The position numbers and the translations under genes are program-made. 32,084 nt of DNA from Myxococcales bacterium (GTDB taxonomy: Bacteria; Myxococcota; UBA727; JABDBI01). The stretch covers positions 11,682-43,765 of the forward strand of contig JAHFEF010000015.1 in the NCBI GenBank assembly GCA_023248545.1, given 5' to 3'. This document shows positions 25,604 to 32,084 of this stretch, in pieces (position 1 is the first letter of the stretch; every line of letters begins with the position of its first letter). The notes under the pieces were generated by a model. It was not told the DNA's origin, did not search any database, and saw only the letters and a program-made list of their open reading frames with translations.

Positions 25604-26790
25604 CGTTCAAAGTCCGTGTAAGTTGACCCAAAGGTCCAGGGGCCACTACCACATTTGGTCAGAGTTTGCTTCTCCATTCTCAAAGTGTTTGACGTTGTCA
25701 GCTGCAAAATAATCACAAATGTGCCAGGGCTAAATTGGCTGCTGGTTTCGAAACAATAGGTTTTTCCGTCGGTACCAATATTTTTGAAATCAGTGTTTAC
25801 CGAACCAGAAGTTGTCGGAACAAAATTATATGCCACCGCTGAGAGCCCGCTGGCAGACATGGAAGAGCCAACAGAAAACACCCCTTTGGAAGGATCGATG
25901 TTATCATGCACGAGTGCCAAATGGGGAGCTTCGGGGTAGGTTTGCATCGTGCCTTTCACAAACCAGACTCCCTGTGCGGTGTTGGGGACGTCTTGAGCCA
26001 CAGTGCCACAAAGAGGGGGAATGGTCCGTAAGTTTCCTTGAAAGCTGCCCAATTTGGCTTTCAGTACAGACTGCTGATCTGAGGTGTAATAATCAAGCGC
26101 ACACACAGCAGACAGGGTATTGGGCCCCCATCGGGATGGATTGGCATAAACAGGTGAGGGAATCCTCGTATCGATGGCTCCGAAATCGAGAGCATTGCTT
26201 CCGTTGGGCCCACCTGCTGTTCCCAGGGAATCCCCCGCATTAAGGTTAATATTCACGTTTTGAACGCAACTTTTAATAACCTCCGCTCCGGTGTCATAAG
26301 TCTGGCATGAATCAGAGGGCGGAGATTGGCTTTTTATTTTGTCAGACAACGAGGCAAGATGATCAAAGCGTGCCGTAAACTCGCTACAGAGCGAAAATTC
26401 GATTTCATAGTCGGTATGCGGTTGGAAACCCTGACGGGTGGAACTCAAATATTGCTTCGAGTTGACCCTTACAAGAGTCATGTTTCCTGGGGCAACAACA
26501 GGAACTTCCGCGGCAGGAGCCAATGCCCCAGACTGTGGGGGCGGACCGGAGCGCCTCAGGTAAAAATAAATGTGATCGGTTGGAAAAATATGGGCGGGCG
26601 GATTCGGATTCCCCAACGGAACAATATTGGTTAAATCAGATTGGGCGATCGGGGACACCGTGAAAAAATCGTTTTTAGTTCCGCACGAGGACTGCTGTGA
26701 CAGGGCATTTCCACTTTGGCTCAAGGGACCACTTTGTTGACCACAGCCACCCATCAGAATGATTAACAAGCAGATTCCTCTTGTGAGCAT
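25600..26790 (-). CDS. Lipoprotein of unknown function (396 aa)
   Basis: The product begins MLTRGICLLIILMGGCGQQ, a lipoprotein signal with Cys16 (lipobox MGGC). A Ser/Gln-rich linker follows, then a mostly beta-strand extracytoplasmic region with many Asn, Ser, Thr and Gly residues and at least eight cysteines, compatible with disulfides outside the cytoplasm. No domain is recognised. I chose the ATG at 26790; an upstream GTG at 26808 would put 6 residues in front of the signal. There is no clear SD sequence. It is coupled to rpe by a 4-base overlap and faces an unrelated plus-strand gene. It is probably an outer-membrane or surface lipoprotein. Confidence 0.8.
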   Translation of the reverse strand: MLTRGICLLIILMGGCGQQSGPLSQSGNALSQQSSCGTKNDFFTVSPIAQSDLTNIVPLGNPNPPAHIFPTDHIYFYLRRSGPPPQSGALAPAAEVPVVAPGNMTLVRVNSKQYLSSTRQGFQPHTDYEIEFSLCSEFTARFDHLASLSDKIKSQSPPSDSCQTYDTGAEVIKSCVQNVNINLNAGDSLGTAGGPNGSNALDFGAIDTRIPSPVYANPSRWGPNTLSAVCALDYYTSDQQSVLKAKLGSFQGNLRTIPPLCGTVAQDVPNTAQGVWFVKGTMQTYPEAPHLALVHDNIDPSKGVFSVGSSMSASGLSAVAYNFVPTTSGSVNTDFKNIGTDGKTYCFETSSQFSPGTFVIILQLTTSNTLRMEKQTLTKCGSGPWTFGSTYTDFER

Positions 26791-26840
26791 AGAACACCAG
26801 AGTAGCACAAATCAGTTCTAAAATGTGATACTATGAGATC

Positions 26841-27212
26841 ATGAAGACCGTAATTTTATTATTATCACTTGTTTCACCTGCCGCGTTGTTGGCCACCGAA
26901 AAAATCACAGCCGATTATGACGAAGCGGTTAAGACTTGCCATGTACAAAAAAAGCGCCTGCCCACGATACGCGAGCTTCAGCATCTGTGGGCCAAGAAGC
27001 TGCTTTCCCCGCACCACTCCTATTGGTCCACCACGTGCGCTATTGAGCGCCCCAATAGAAGCGGGTGGGACTACAAAAATGGCGATTGCGCGACATTTTG
27101 GAAACCAGATTTTAAATATCGCTTCGTCATGATCTTGGATGGCCAAGGCAAAGCAAAACCAGAAGATCTAAACTCTCCCGAGGTCAAAATTGCTTACTGC
27201 GTATCCCGTTGA
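26841..27212 (+). CDS. Small exported protein with DUF1566/Lcl-like fragment
   Basis: The 123-residue product has a signal peptide (MKTVILLLSLVSPAALLAT, cut near residue 18-20). The mature part reads EAVKTCHVQKKRLPTIRELQ, then YWSTTC and a final IAYCVSR. The pattern C..., RLPT..EL, WSTT and ...YCV resembles the core of DUF1566/C-type-lectin-like domains used for binding in secreted proteins. Four cysteines could make two disulfides. It is shorter than usual for that domain, so it may be a minimal version. It lies divergent from the large lipoprotein gene and its 3' end overlaps rsmB by 19 bases on the opposite strand. Confidence 0.7.
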   Translation: MKTVILLLSLVSPAALLATEKITADYDEAVKTCHVQKKRLPTIRELQHLWAKKLLSPHHSYWSTTCAIERPNRSGWDYKNGDCATFWKPDFKYRFVMILDGQGKAKPEDLNSPEVKIAYCVSR

Positions 27213-28399
27213 TAAAGCCTGACTGCAAAAAAAGCATCGGCTTGATCTCTATGCGGCCACAAATGAATCTCGTGATTGGTGATTGTGTGCTCAGGTAACC
27301 AGGGCAGTGTTTTGCTCGGATCTTGTAGTTCAAATTCAGGGTGTCTTCTTAAAAACGCAGCAATTTGGGCAGGGCCTTCTTCGGGCAATGGCGAGCACAC
27401 CGAGTAGACCAAAATGCCACCTGGTTTTAAATTTCGGGCAGCGGCATCCAACAGTTCAGCTTGCAGTGTGACTAATTCACGAATATTTTCTTGAGTGCGC
27501 CAAAATTTAATTTCAGGATGTCGGCGCAACGTCCCAAAACCTGAACAAGGAGCATCCAATAAAATAGCATCGGCCGGTTGTAGTTCAAGTACTCTAAAAT
27601 CACCCACTCGGGTTTCAATATTTGAATCTACAAGCTTGAGGCGCTGGGCATTTTGATCAATTGCAAGTACGCGGCCGGAGGGACCTACCGCGTGTTTTAA
27701 AATGCGCGATTTGGAGCCAGGAGCTGCGCAGGCGTCAATCACGTATTGACCCGGTTTCGGGTTCACCAACAAGCCAGCGACTTGACTGGCAGGGTCTTGA
27801 ACATGGGGAAGAATATTTAATACTGCCGTCGGTACAAATGGGTGTTCGCTGGAGCCGGCAGGATTCCAGTGCCACGTTTGTGGTCGACTGTTCATAGCCA
27901 ATGCCGCTTCGATGAGCTCTTCTTGGGGCAGCGCCTCGAGTAAGAATACAGGCAACCCCGTCGCCATGCTGATCTGATTGAGATCGCTTGTTTGACCGAG
28001 TGTTAAATGGGGCGCTGAGCCCAGGCGCCTCAAAATCGCGTTTGCAAACCCAGCCATTCCGGGCCGCTTGCGCTTAATCAGATTTACCGCCGATGACACA
28101 GCCGCATAATCCGGAATGCTCTCACCCAAATGCTGCAACTGATACGCAGCGATTAATAAGTGCGCTTTGAGATCAGGCGCTAATTTGGGATTCGGTCGGT
28201 CCATGGCGCGCAACAAACTGGCTTCTAGAACCGGCAGCCACCGGAGCGTTCCGTAAACCAACTCCGTACAAAAACCTTTATCGCGCTCAGATAGCTTGCT
28301 GGTGTCGAGGGCGTGCGAGAGCGCTTGCTTTGAAAAGCTTTTGTTCTTAAAAACTTGCTCAATGACTTGAGCGGCTACTTTTCGAGGATCTTGAGACAT
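27194..28399 (-). CDS. rsmB: 16S rRNA (cytosine-967-C5)-methyltransferase RsmB
   Basis: RsmB methylates C967 of 16S rRNA using S-adenosylmethionine. The 401-residue product has the N-terminal NusB-like RNA-binding domain (residues about 1-130, with FCTELVYGTLRW) and the methyltransferase domain. The SAM loop DACAAPGSKSR lies at 222-232, the DAPCSGFGTLRRHPEI motif at 282-297 (Cys285), and the catalytic cysteine at Cys335 in VYSVCSPLPEEG. The usual TCS reads VCS here, a minor change next to the cysteine. The neighbouring minus-strand genes overlap it (25 bases with the hydrolase), indicating one transcript. The 3' end crosses the end of the plus-strand DUF1566-like gene. Confidence 0.95.
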   Translation of the reverse strand: MSQDPRKVAAQVIEQVFKNKSFSKQALSHALDTSKLSERDKGFCTELVYGTLRWLPVLEASLLRAMDRPNPKLAPDLKAHLLIAAYQLQHLGESIPDYAAVSSAVNLIKRKRPGMAGFANAILRRLGSAPHLTLGQTSDLNQISMATGLPVFLLEALPQEELIEAALAMNSRPQTWHWNPAGSSEHPFVPTAVLNILPHVQDPASQVAGLLVNPKPGQYVIDACAAPGSKSRILKHAVGPSGRVLAIDQNAQRLKLVDSNIETRVGDFRVLELQPADAILLDAPCSGFGTLRRHPEIKFWRTQENIRELVTLQAELLDAAARNLKPGGILVYSVCSPLPEEGPAQIAAFLRRHPEFELQDPSKTLPWLPEHTITNHEIHLWPHRDQADAFFAVRLYQRDTQ

Positions 28400-29034
28400 T
28401 GAGAGATTAATTCTTTCTGATCGTAATCAAGGGGCAATATGTGCGCAGAGCGCTCAAAAATAACAGAGTCTTTGAGTAGCGCCGAAGATTTCACAATATC
28501 GACCGTGTGATCTTTGGCACCAAAAAAAGAATACATGGGGCAACTCACTTGGGGAAGTGCTTGAATGGCTTGTTTGCGCAGCCAATCAAATTCAACCAGA
28601 CCTTTCAGAGAAATCTCGTGATAGGCCTGCGATTTTGCCCGAGCCACAGGGTCAGCGATATCGCTGCCGGCTGTTTTGGGAATGCTCTTTAATACATGCC
28701 AAAGGCCTTTTTGGCAGGCCCACGCAGTGAAGCGACCGACGGGTTTTAAGTAAAATGCTGGCGACAACAAAATCAGCTTTGATTTGGGGCGCTCGGCAGC
28801 CAAAATCACGGCCAATAAAGCACCCATCGACAGGCCGACGATCACATCGCTGTCATAGCTTTTTGCACAATCGATCCAGTCGGTTGCTCGAATAGAATCT
28901 AGGTTTTGGGGGCGCGTGCCATGACCCGGCAACAGCGGCAGCTGGCAAGCCCAGCCGTGAGCCTCGAAAGCTGTTTTAAGTGGCGCTAAATCACTGGGAT
29001 GACCGGTGAACCCATGCAACAATAAAATAGACAC
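28375..29034 (-). CDS. Alpha/beta hydrolase, carboxylesterase/monoacylglycerol-lipase-like
   Basis: The 219-residue soluble product starts MSILLLHGFTGHPSDL (oxyanion-hole HGFTG). The catalytic triad can be read as Ser69 in GLSMGA, Asp175 in GAKDHTVD and His198 in SAHILPLD. The lid region is short. These features match small carboxylesterases and monoacylglycerol lipases of the Est30 type; the acyl substrate is not known. It begins at a GTG that directly follows the TAG of the upstream DUF2203 gene and overlaps rsmB by 25 bases, so the three genes form one operon. Confidence 0.9.
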   Translation of the reverse strand: MSILLLHGFTGHPSDLAPLKTAFEAHGWACQLPLLPGHGTRPQNLDSIRATDWIDCAKSYDSDVIVGLSMGALLAVILAAERPKSKLILLSPAFYLKPVGRFTAWACQKGLWHVLKSIPKTAGSDIADPVARAKSQAYHEISLKGLVEFDWLRKQAIQALPQVSCPMYSFFGAKDHTVDIVKSSALLKDSVIFERSAHILPLDYDQKELISQCLKILEK

Positions 29035-29469
29035 CTAGTGCACCACCGTGGGCCCGAATTCTTGAGGCTCATGAATAAACCGCCTGGTTTGAAAGCCCTC
29101 TTCAATGGGATGCCAATGTGACACGTGAGAATCCCCCGTTTGCCAGCACAAATAAACCGGCTGCTTGTGGCGCTCCGATCTAAAATCAATGCGGGCCGGA
29201 AAGACGCTTTTGATAATAGCCCCATATTGAGAGACCTCGAGCATTTCATTCCGGATTCTTTGTTCAATGTCTTCAAGCTTGGTTTTGAGTGGCGTGATAT
29301 CCTGACTAATTTGTACGCCGCCAGAGGCGTCGTGCTGGGCAGACCGCCCCAAGATTTTCTCGTGCAACATCTGGCCTTCGGTCACCAGACCATGTATCTT
29401 CGAAAAGTGTTCTTTTAGGAGTGGCAAGAAGACATTGGCTTCTTGAGGCGTCATAGAGCGAAAAATCAT
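29035..29469 (-). CDS. DUF2203 family protein
   Basis: The 144-residue product has the DUF2203 layout: an N-terminal TPQEANVFLPLLKEH helix, a central coiled segment with LKTKLEDIEQRI, and a C-terminal part with FPARIDFR, VYLCWQTGD, SHWHPIEEGFQTRRFI. The family is widespread and its function is unknown; the CW...WH pair suggests a possible metal or ligand site but this is not established. It is the first gene of a minus-strand operon with the hydrolase and rsmB. Its ATG at 29469 faces the start of the T3SS-like module at 29517 across 47 bases. Confidence 0.85.
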   Translation of the reverse strand: MIFRSMTPQEANVFLPLLKEHFSKIHGLVTEGQMLHEKILGRSAQHDASGGVQISQDITPLKTKLEDIEQRIRNEMLEVSQYGAIIKSVFPARIDFRSERHKQPVYLCWQTGDSHVSHWHPIEEGFQTRRFIHEPQEFGPTVVH

Positions 29470-29516
29470 GGCACTTATTTTAAGCCCCGGATCAGTTTAG
29501 GCAAGGAGCATTTTGG

Positions 29517-29762
29517 ATGAAAGACAAAGAAAAAAAATCGGATTCCATCGGGTACCCAACCCTAGAGGCGCTAATTGAACAACCCAAACCCGACCTGTCA
29601 GGCATGAAGGCCCACCAAAAAACCTTGGAAAGCTTGAGCAAGACCGCCAAAACAGCCAAAGAAAAAGCCTCTGCAAAACAGGCAGTTGTAGCTTATACGC
29701 GGTTTTTTGAGCTGTTTGAAAAAATTATGGAAGTAAAAGCTCAATTAATCAATAAGAAATAG
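29517..29762 (+). CDS. Small helical protein, candidate T3SS needle co-chaperone (SctE/YscE-like)
   Basis: The 81-residue product is charged and almost wholly helical after a short N-terminal stretch (GYPTLEALIEQ). Two helices with heptad-like spacing (about 30-60 and 62-80) could form a hairpin, and no signal peptide is present. AAGGAG lies 8 bases before the ATG. Sequence alone does not identify it. Its size, helical-hairpin character and place as the first gene before two needle-like genes and a TPR chaperone match the chlamydial CdsE / Yersinia YscE co-chaperone position. I regard that assignment as tentative. Confidence 0.5.
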   Translation: MKDKEKKSDSIGYPTLEALIEQPKPDLSGMKAHQKTLESLSKTAKTAKEKASAKQAVVAYTRFFELFEKIMEVKAQLINKK

Positions 29763-29764
29763 GA

Positions 29765-29791
29765 TATAATCTGATCAGTGGGGTGATCAGA
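29765..29791 (+). promoter_or_regulatory. TATAAT box abutting an 8-bp inverted repeat around the Shine-Dalgarno sequence
   Basis: TATAAT (29765-29770) runs into TCTGATCA (29770-29777), a GTGGGG spacer (29778-29783) and TGATCAGA (29784-29791). The last A is the first base of the next gene's ATG. A -35 box is not obvious. The repeat may be a palindromic operator over the transcription start, or an mRNA hairpin that holds the ribosome site in its loop. Confidence 0.7.
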
Positions 29792-30327
29792 TGCCGAATA
29801 ATCCGCTGATTGGTTCTTTAGATTTGGACACAACTTCACAGGGATCTGTCAAACGAAGTAGCAATTTAACCGGTGGCGAAAAGTTTGCGAACGTGCTGGA
29901 TGAGGGCGCCGATGCAGTAGGCAATATCGCTGGCGGTCTTGCGAGTGTGTTTCCGGGCGGCGGTGCCGTTTTGTCGGCTGTCGCCAGTGGCTTAAGCAGC
30001 GTGACGGGATCGGGCCCATTTGGAGCGGGATCTTCGTCTTTTGGGGGGCTGTTAAGTGGCGTTGGTGTTGGCGGTGGCTATGCGGGCGCCATGGGCGGCG
30101 GTGGAGTAGGCGGTGGCTTTGGCGGGATTGGAAGCATTTCTGCCGCTGCGACAGGCGGTGGTGCCGCGGGCGTGGCTGCGTCACAAAATTCGGGTTATCA
30201 GCAACAGCTCAGCATGCTCAAGCTGCAGCAACAGGCTCAGAGCCAGGCCGAGATGATCTCTATTATTTCTGCCATCCTGAATATTGAGCACTCGACGGCC
30301 ATGTCGATCATCCAAAATATTCACTGA
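29791..30327 (+). CDS. Gly-rich, needle/filament-like protein, first of a paralogous pair
   Basis: The 178-residue product has no signal peptide. The N-terminal stretch SLDLDTTSQGSVKRSS and VFPGGGAVLSAVASGLSSV correspond to SLNLNTTSGGSVKTSS and FVPGGAIMSAMLSNT of the next gene, so the two are paralogs. The middle (residues about 68-125) is a Gly/Ala/Ser-rich low-complexity region. The C-terminus is a helix (QQQLSMLKLQQQAQSQAEM, ending IIQNIH), recalling the AIIQNFR end of T3SS needle proteins, although the protein is twice the usual needle length. A role as a secreted needle, rod or filament subunit is an inference from this ending and the neighbours. Translation may be controlled by the hairpin/operator at its start. 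Confidence 0.6.
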   Translation: MPNNPLIGSLDLDTTSQGSVKRSSNLTGGEKFANVLDEGADAVGNIAGGLASVFPGGGAVLSAVASGLSSVTGSGPFGAGSSSFGGLLSGVGVGGGYAGAMGGGGVGGGFGGIGSISAAATGGGAAGVAASQNSGYQQQLSMLKLQQQAQSQAEMISIISAILNIEHSTAMSIIQNIH

Positions 30328-30362
30328 CGCAACTTTTTTTTGAACCGTCCGATACTCGCACT

Positions 30363-30824
30363 ATGACTACGGCAACCCAAGTCGCTTCGAGTATTAACTC
30401 CCTCAACTTGAACACCACGTCGGGCGGGTCGGTCAAGACATCTTCTACTCCGGCTTTTTCAAACACGCTTAAAAACAGCATGGCGCAAGGCGCCTCCATG
30501 ACCTACCAGAGCATTGCACCCGTGGCGCCGTTTGTGCCTGGCGGTGCCATCATGTCCGCCATGCTCAGCAACACGACCGCTGCGCTTGCAAGTGATGGTG
30601 CGGCAACCCAGCCTGCCATTCCGATGGGTGGTGCCGGGGTGCCTGGCAACACCGGCATGTTCCAATCCATGCAACAATTGCAAGAAAACATGATGAGCCA
30701 GAACGTGTATATGCTAGGATTACAACAGGGATTCAATGACATGAACCAAAAGTACACAGCGATCTCTAACGTTCTTAAAACCAAACACGACACGGAAAAA
30801 AATGCCATCAGCAACTTCAGATAA
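30363..30824 (+). CDS. Needle/inner-rod-like protein, second of a paralogous pair
   Basis: The 153-residue product shares the N-terminal motif with the preceding gene but lacks its glycine-rich insert. The C-terminal 60 residues form an amphipathic helical segment (MQQLQENMMSQNVYMLGLQQ, then MNQKYTAISNVLKTKHD, ending NAISNFR). The end resembles the final helix of SctF-type needle proteins (AIIQNFR in MxiH/PrgI). No signal peptide, as expected for T3SS substrates. No SD sequence is seen before the ATG. The gene overlaps the TPR gene by 23 bases, as expected for a substrate with its chaperone. Needle, inner rod or a tip-type filament are all possible. Confidence 0.6.
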   Translation: MTTATQVASSINSLNLNTTSGGSVKTSSTPAFSNTLKNSMAQGASMTYQSIAPVAPFVPGGAIMSAMLSNTTAALASDGAATQPAIPMGGAGVPGNTGMFQSMQQLQENMMSQNVYMLGLQQGFNDMNQKYTAISNVLKTKHDTEKNAISNFR

Positions 30825-31236
30825 CGAATTAATTCACGGGTTGATTGATATCCCCCGACAAGAGGCCATTGTACTTCTTGAAGCGGGGTATTTTCTCATG
30901 CAATTGGGCAAAAACAAAGAAGCCAAAGATATTTTTTCTGGGGCCATTGCTTTGTTTCCACACAGCGACGTCCCCTGTATTGCATTAGGACACCTCTACT
31001 TGCGAGAAGGCAAGCCCGATTTGGCTGTTAAAGAACAGCAACGGGCTTTGCAGCGCGTGCCCACGAGTGCAACCGCACAAGCCCATCTAGGCGAAGCCCT
31101 TTTGTTTCAAAAAAAGATTCCAGAAGGCGTTGAGGCGCTTCACAAAGCGATCAAGATGGACCCTCATGGTTTGACAGCCAAGTTGGCCCAGGAGCTCTTG
31201 CGCGTAAACGATTTGCATGTTTTTGATGCTGACTAG
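30802..31236 (+). CDS. TPR protein, T3SS chaperone-like (SctG/YscG/CdsG type)
   Basis: The 144-residue product is built of about three TPR units: EAIVLLEAGYFLMQLGKNKE, then PCIALGHLYLREGKPDLAVK with QQRALQRVP, then AQAHLGEALLFQKKIPEGVE with ALHKAIKMDP. No signal peptide or membrane segment. Single-domain TPR proteins of this size next to needle genes are the chaperones that keep needle subunits soluble (YscG, PscG, CdsG). It overlaps the upstream needle-like gene by 23 bases and is followed after 15 bases by a short conserved gene. TPR proteins are common, so the T3SS label depends on context. Confidence 0.7.
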   Translation: MPSATSDNELIHGLIDIPRQEAIVLLEAGYFLMQLGKNKEAKDIFSGAIALFPHSDVPCIALGHLYLREGKPDLAVKEQQRALQRVPTSATAQAHLGEALLFQKKIPEGVEALHKAIKMDPHGLTAKLAQELLRVNDLHVFDAD

Positions 31237-31251
31237 CTACAAGGAATGAAT

Positions 31252-31590
31252 ATGCGTATCGACCCTAGTACTCAATCTCGCTTGTCTTCCCTCTCTCACC
31301 CTAAGGGCGCCAACCCGAGTCACCAATTTCAAAATATTCTGGCTTCCAAACAATCAGCGGCTGTTTCAGAGCTTAAAAAAGATCTTCACCAAGTCTCTAT
31401 CGATCTGAAATCTGGGAAAATAACTGGGGAACAGGCCACCCAGCAATTCGTCGATTTGGTGGTTCAAAAAAGAAACGAATTAAACCTAACCCCAGACAGC
31501 ATTAAAAAAATTCAAACCGCCGTCGGAGATCTCGTCAGCCAAGACCCAGCATTTGTTTCCAAACTTCAAAGCGAACTCAAAAGAATCTAA
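31252..31590 (+). CDS. Small helical protein, part of the T3SS-like module
   Basis: The 112-residue product starts at ATG 31252, with AAGGA 6 bases upstream; the in-frame ATG at 31246 would sit directly on that sequence. A polar, Ser/Gln-rich N-terminal third is followed by helices (ELKKDLHQVSIDLKSGKITG, then FVDLVVQKRNEL, then KKIQTAVGDLVSQDPAFVSK). I recall similar small proteins beside T3SS genes in myxobacterial-type genomes, but this memory cannot be verified here. It has no signal peptide or membrane segment. It could be a regulator, a chaperone or a secreted early substrate. It is the last gene before the tRNAs. Confidence 0.55.
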   Translation: MRIDPSTQSRLSSLSHPKGANPSHQFQNILASKQSAAVSELKKDLHQVSIDLKSGKITGEQATQQFVDLVVQKRNELNLTPDSIKKIQTAVGDLVSQDPAFVSKLQSELKRI

Positions 31591-31636
31591 AACCCACTTG
31601 CCAAACGGTTTTAAGTCACTAGGATGCCCCCTCCAG

Positions 31637-31712
31637 GTCCCCGTCGTCTAGAGGCCTAGGACATTGCCCTTTCACGGCAGTAACACGGGTTCGAATCCCG
31701 TCGGGGACACCA
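31637..31712 (+). tRNA. trnE: tRNA-Glu (anticodon TTC), CCA encoded
   Basis: The acceptor stem GTCCCCG (31637-31643) pairs with CGGGGAC (31702-31708). The anticodon loop CTTTCAC places TTC at 31671-31673. The T arm (ACGGGTTCGAATCCCGT) is intact. A discriminator A is followed by encoded CCA (31710-31712). Confidence 0.96.
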
Positions 31713-31728
31713 TGTATTTGGCCCATCT

Positions 31729-31802
31729 CGGAGCGTGGCGCAGCTTGGTAGCGCATTAGACTGGGGGTCTAAGGGTCGCAGGTTCAAATCCTGTCGCTCC
31801 GA
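31729..31802 (+). tRNA. trnP: tRNA-Pro (anticodon GGG), CCA not encoded
   Basis: The acceptor stem CGGAGCG (31729-31735) pairs with CGCTCCG (31795-31801). The anticodon loop CTGGGGG places GGG at 31763-31765. The T loop TTCAAAT is present. After discriminator A (31802) the next bases are TCA, so CCA must be added after transcription. The last 19 bases are also the 3' end of the minus-strand gene described next. Confidence 0.95.
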
Positions 31803-32084
31803 TCACTGTTTGTTAAGCGATATTTTTGCAGCCGGCTATTCGGTTTTTCTGGCAGGGTCATCTCTATATATCCAAGATTTAACAGTTGTTTGATTTGCTT
31901 CTTTAACTCACCGGAGATGGTCCGGTGCTTAATGGCTTTGGCAATCTCGTTTTTGCTTAGCGAGCCATCTTTCAGGATGGCTAGCACCCGGGCAGCCAGA
32001 GCTGACTCGGGCCGTGACTCGGGCCGTGACTCGGGCCGTGACTCGGGCCGTGACTCGGGCCGTGACTCTAACTCATCCTTATTA
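31784..32084 (-). CDS. COG2865-type ATP-binding protein (RecG-like regulator), C-terminal part only
   Basis: The minus-strand frame is open from the window edge (32084) to a TGA at 31786-31784, so the N-terminal part lies outside. The visible part holds five Glu-Ser-Arg-Pro repeats, then LAARVLAILKDGSLSKNEIA and LKKQIKQLLNLGYIEMTLPE, then KPNSRLQKYRLT, a winged-helix segment. This is how the AlbA_2-domain proteins annotated as ATP-dependent DNA helicase RecG-related usually end. The last seven codons (SDRSDRI) are read from the complement of the tRNA-Pro 3' end. The frame can begin internally at GTG 31987, but it is continuous further upstream. Confidence 0.75.
   Translation of the reverse strand, partial: NKDELESRPESRPESRPESRPESRPESALAARVLAILKDGSLSKNEIAKAIKHRTISGELKKQIKQLLNLGYIEMTLPEKPNSRLQKYRLTNSDRSDRI
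32004..32068. repeat. 12-bp tandem repeat (five copies plus partial) coding for Glu-Ser-Arg-Pro
   Basis: GACTCGGGCCGT is repeated five times without change from 32004 to 32063, with a partial sixth copy (GACTC) to 32068. In the minus-strand frame each unit encodes ESRP. Because the unit is a multiple of three, copy-number change would not break the frame. Confidence 0.95.

Noticed and set aside
31784..31987. Separate 67-codon gene starting at GTG 31987
   Set aside because: The frame continues upstream through the ESRP repeat to the window edge, so this is the end of a longer gene.
1..32084. CRISPR arrays, insertion sequences or transposase genes
   Set aside because: None seen: no spaced repeat array, no transposase frame and no terminal inverted repeats.

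Overview
The window looks like a chromosome segment of a Gram-negative bacterium at about 45-50% GC. It carries single-copy housekeeping genes (secA, priA, rplC, dnaK, rpe, rsmB, an ABC-F ATPase, two tRNAs), many lipoproteins, and a small gene set that resembles the needle part of a type III secretion system (T3SS). That mix fits the former Deltaproteobacteria (Bdellovibrionota or Myxococcota-like lineages), but no gene here fixes the taxonomy and this placement is an inference.

Layout. (1) 1-5348, minus strand: secA (C-terminus cut by the window edge), an F420/NADP-oxidoreductase-like protein and priA. (2) 5408-16391, plus strand: a tightly packed run of nine genes. It starts with a membrane protein, a winged-helix (replication-initiator-like) protein and an 857-residue exported protein of unknown family. 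Six consecutive glycosyltransferase-fold proteins follow, each beginning with a hydrophobic export signal; four of the six carry a V-S-C lipobox. The middle of this block is visibly richer in A+T than its flanks. (3) 16402-19495: a defence/toxin-antitoxin island with an AbiEi/AbiEii pair and a DUF4143 ATPase. It has operator-like palindromes and an exact 16-bp direct repeat at both ends. (4) 19603-24361: rplC standing alone outside an S10 operon, a small conserved gene, an ABC-F ATPase and, convergent to these, dnaK. (5) 24372-29469, minus strand except one small gene: a MazF toxin with a ribbon-helix-helix antitoxin, rpe, a large lipoprotein, rsmB, an alpha/beta hydrolase and a DUF2203 protein; the exception is a small plus-strand exported protein at 26841-27212. 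(6) 29517-31590, plus strand: five small genes whose order and folds resemble the chlamydial CdsE-CdsF-CdsG (needle co-chaperone, needle, TPR chaperone) module. (7) 31637-32084: tRNA-Glu(TTC), tRNA-Pro(GGG), and the C-terminal end of a COG2865-type ATP-binding protein that runs antisense into the tRNA-Pro gene and contains a 12-bp tandem repeat.

The most unusual content is the lipoprotein-glycosyltransferase operon. Enzymes that normally use cytoplasmic nucleotide sugars appear to be addressed to the cell envelope while keeping recognisable catalytic motifs. The second is the divergent T3SS-needle-like module, whose first needle-like gene has a perfect TATAAT box abutting an 8-bp inverted repeat that encloses the Shine-Dalgarno sequence. 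No gap between genes exceeds 300 bases; the longest is 17948-18183.
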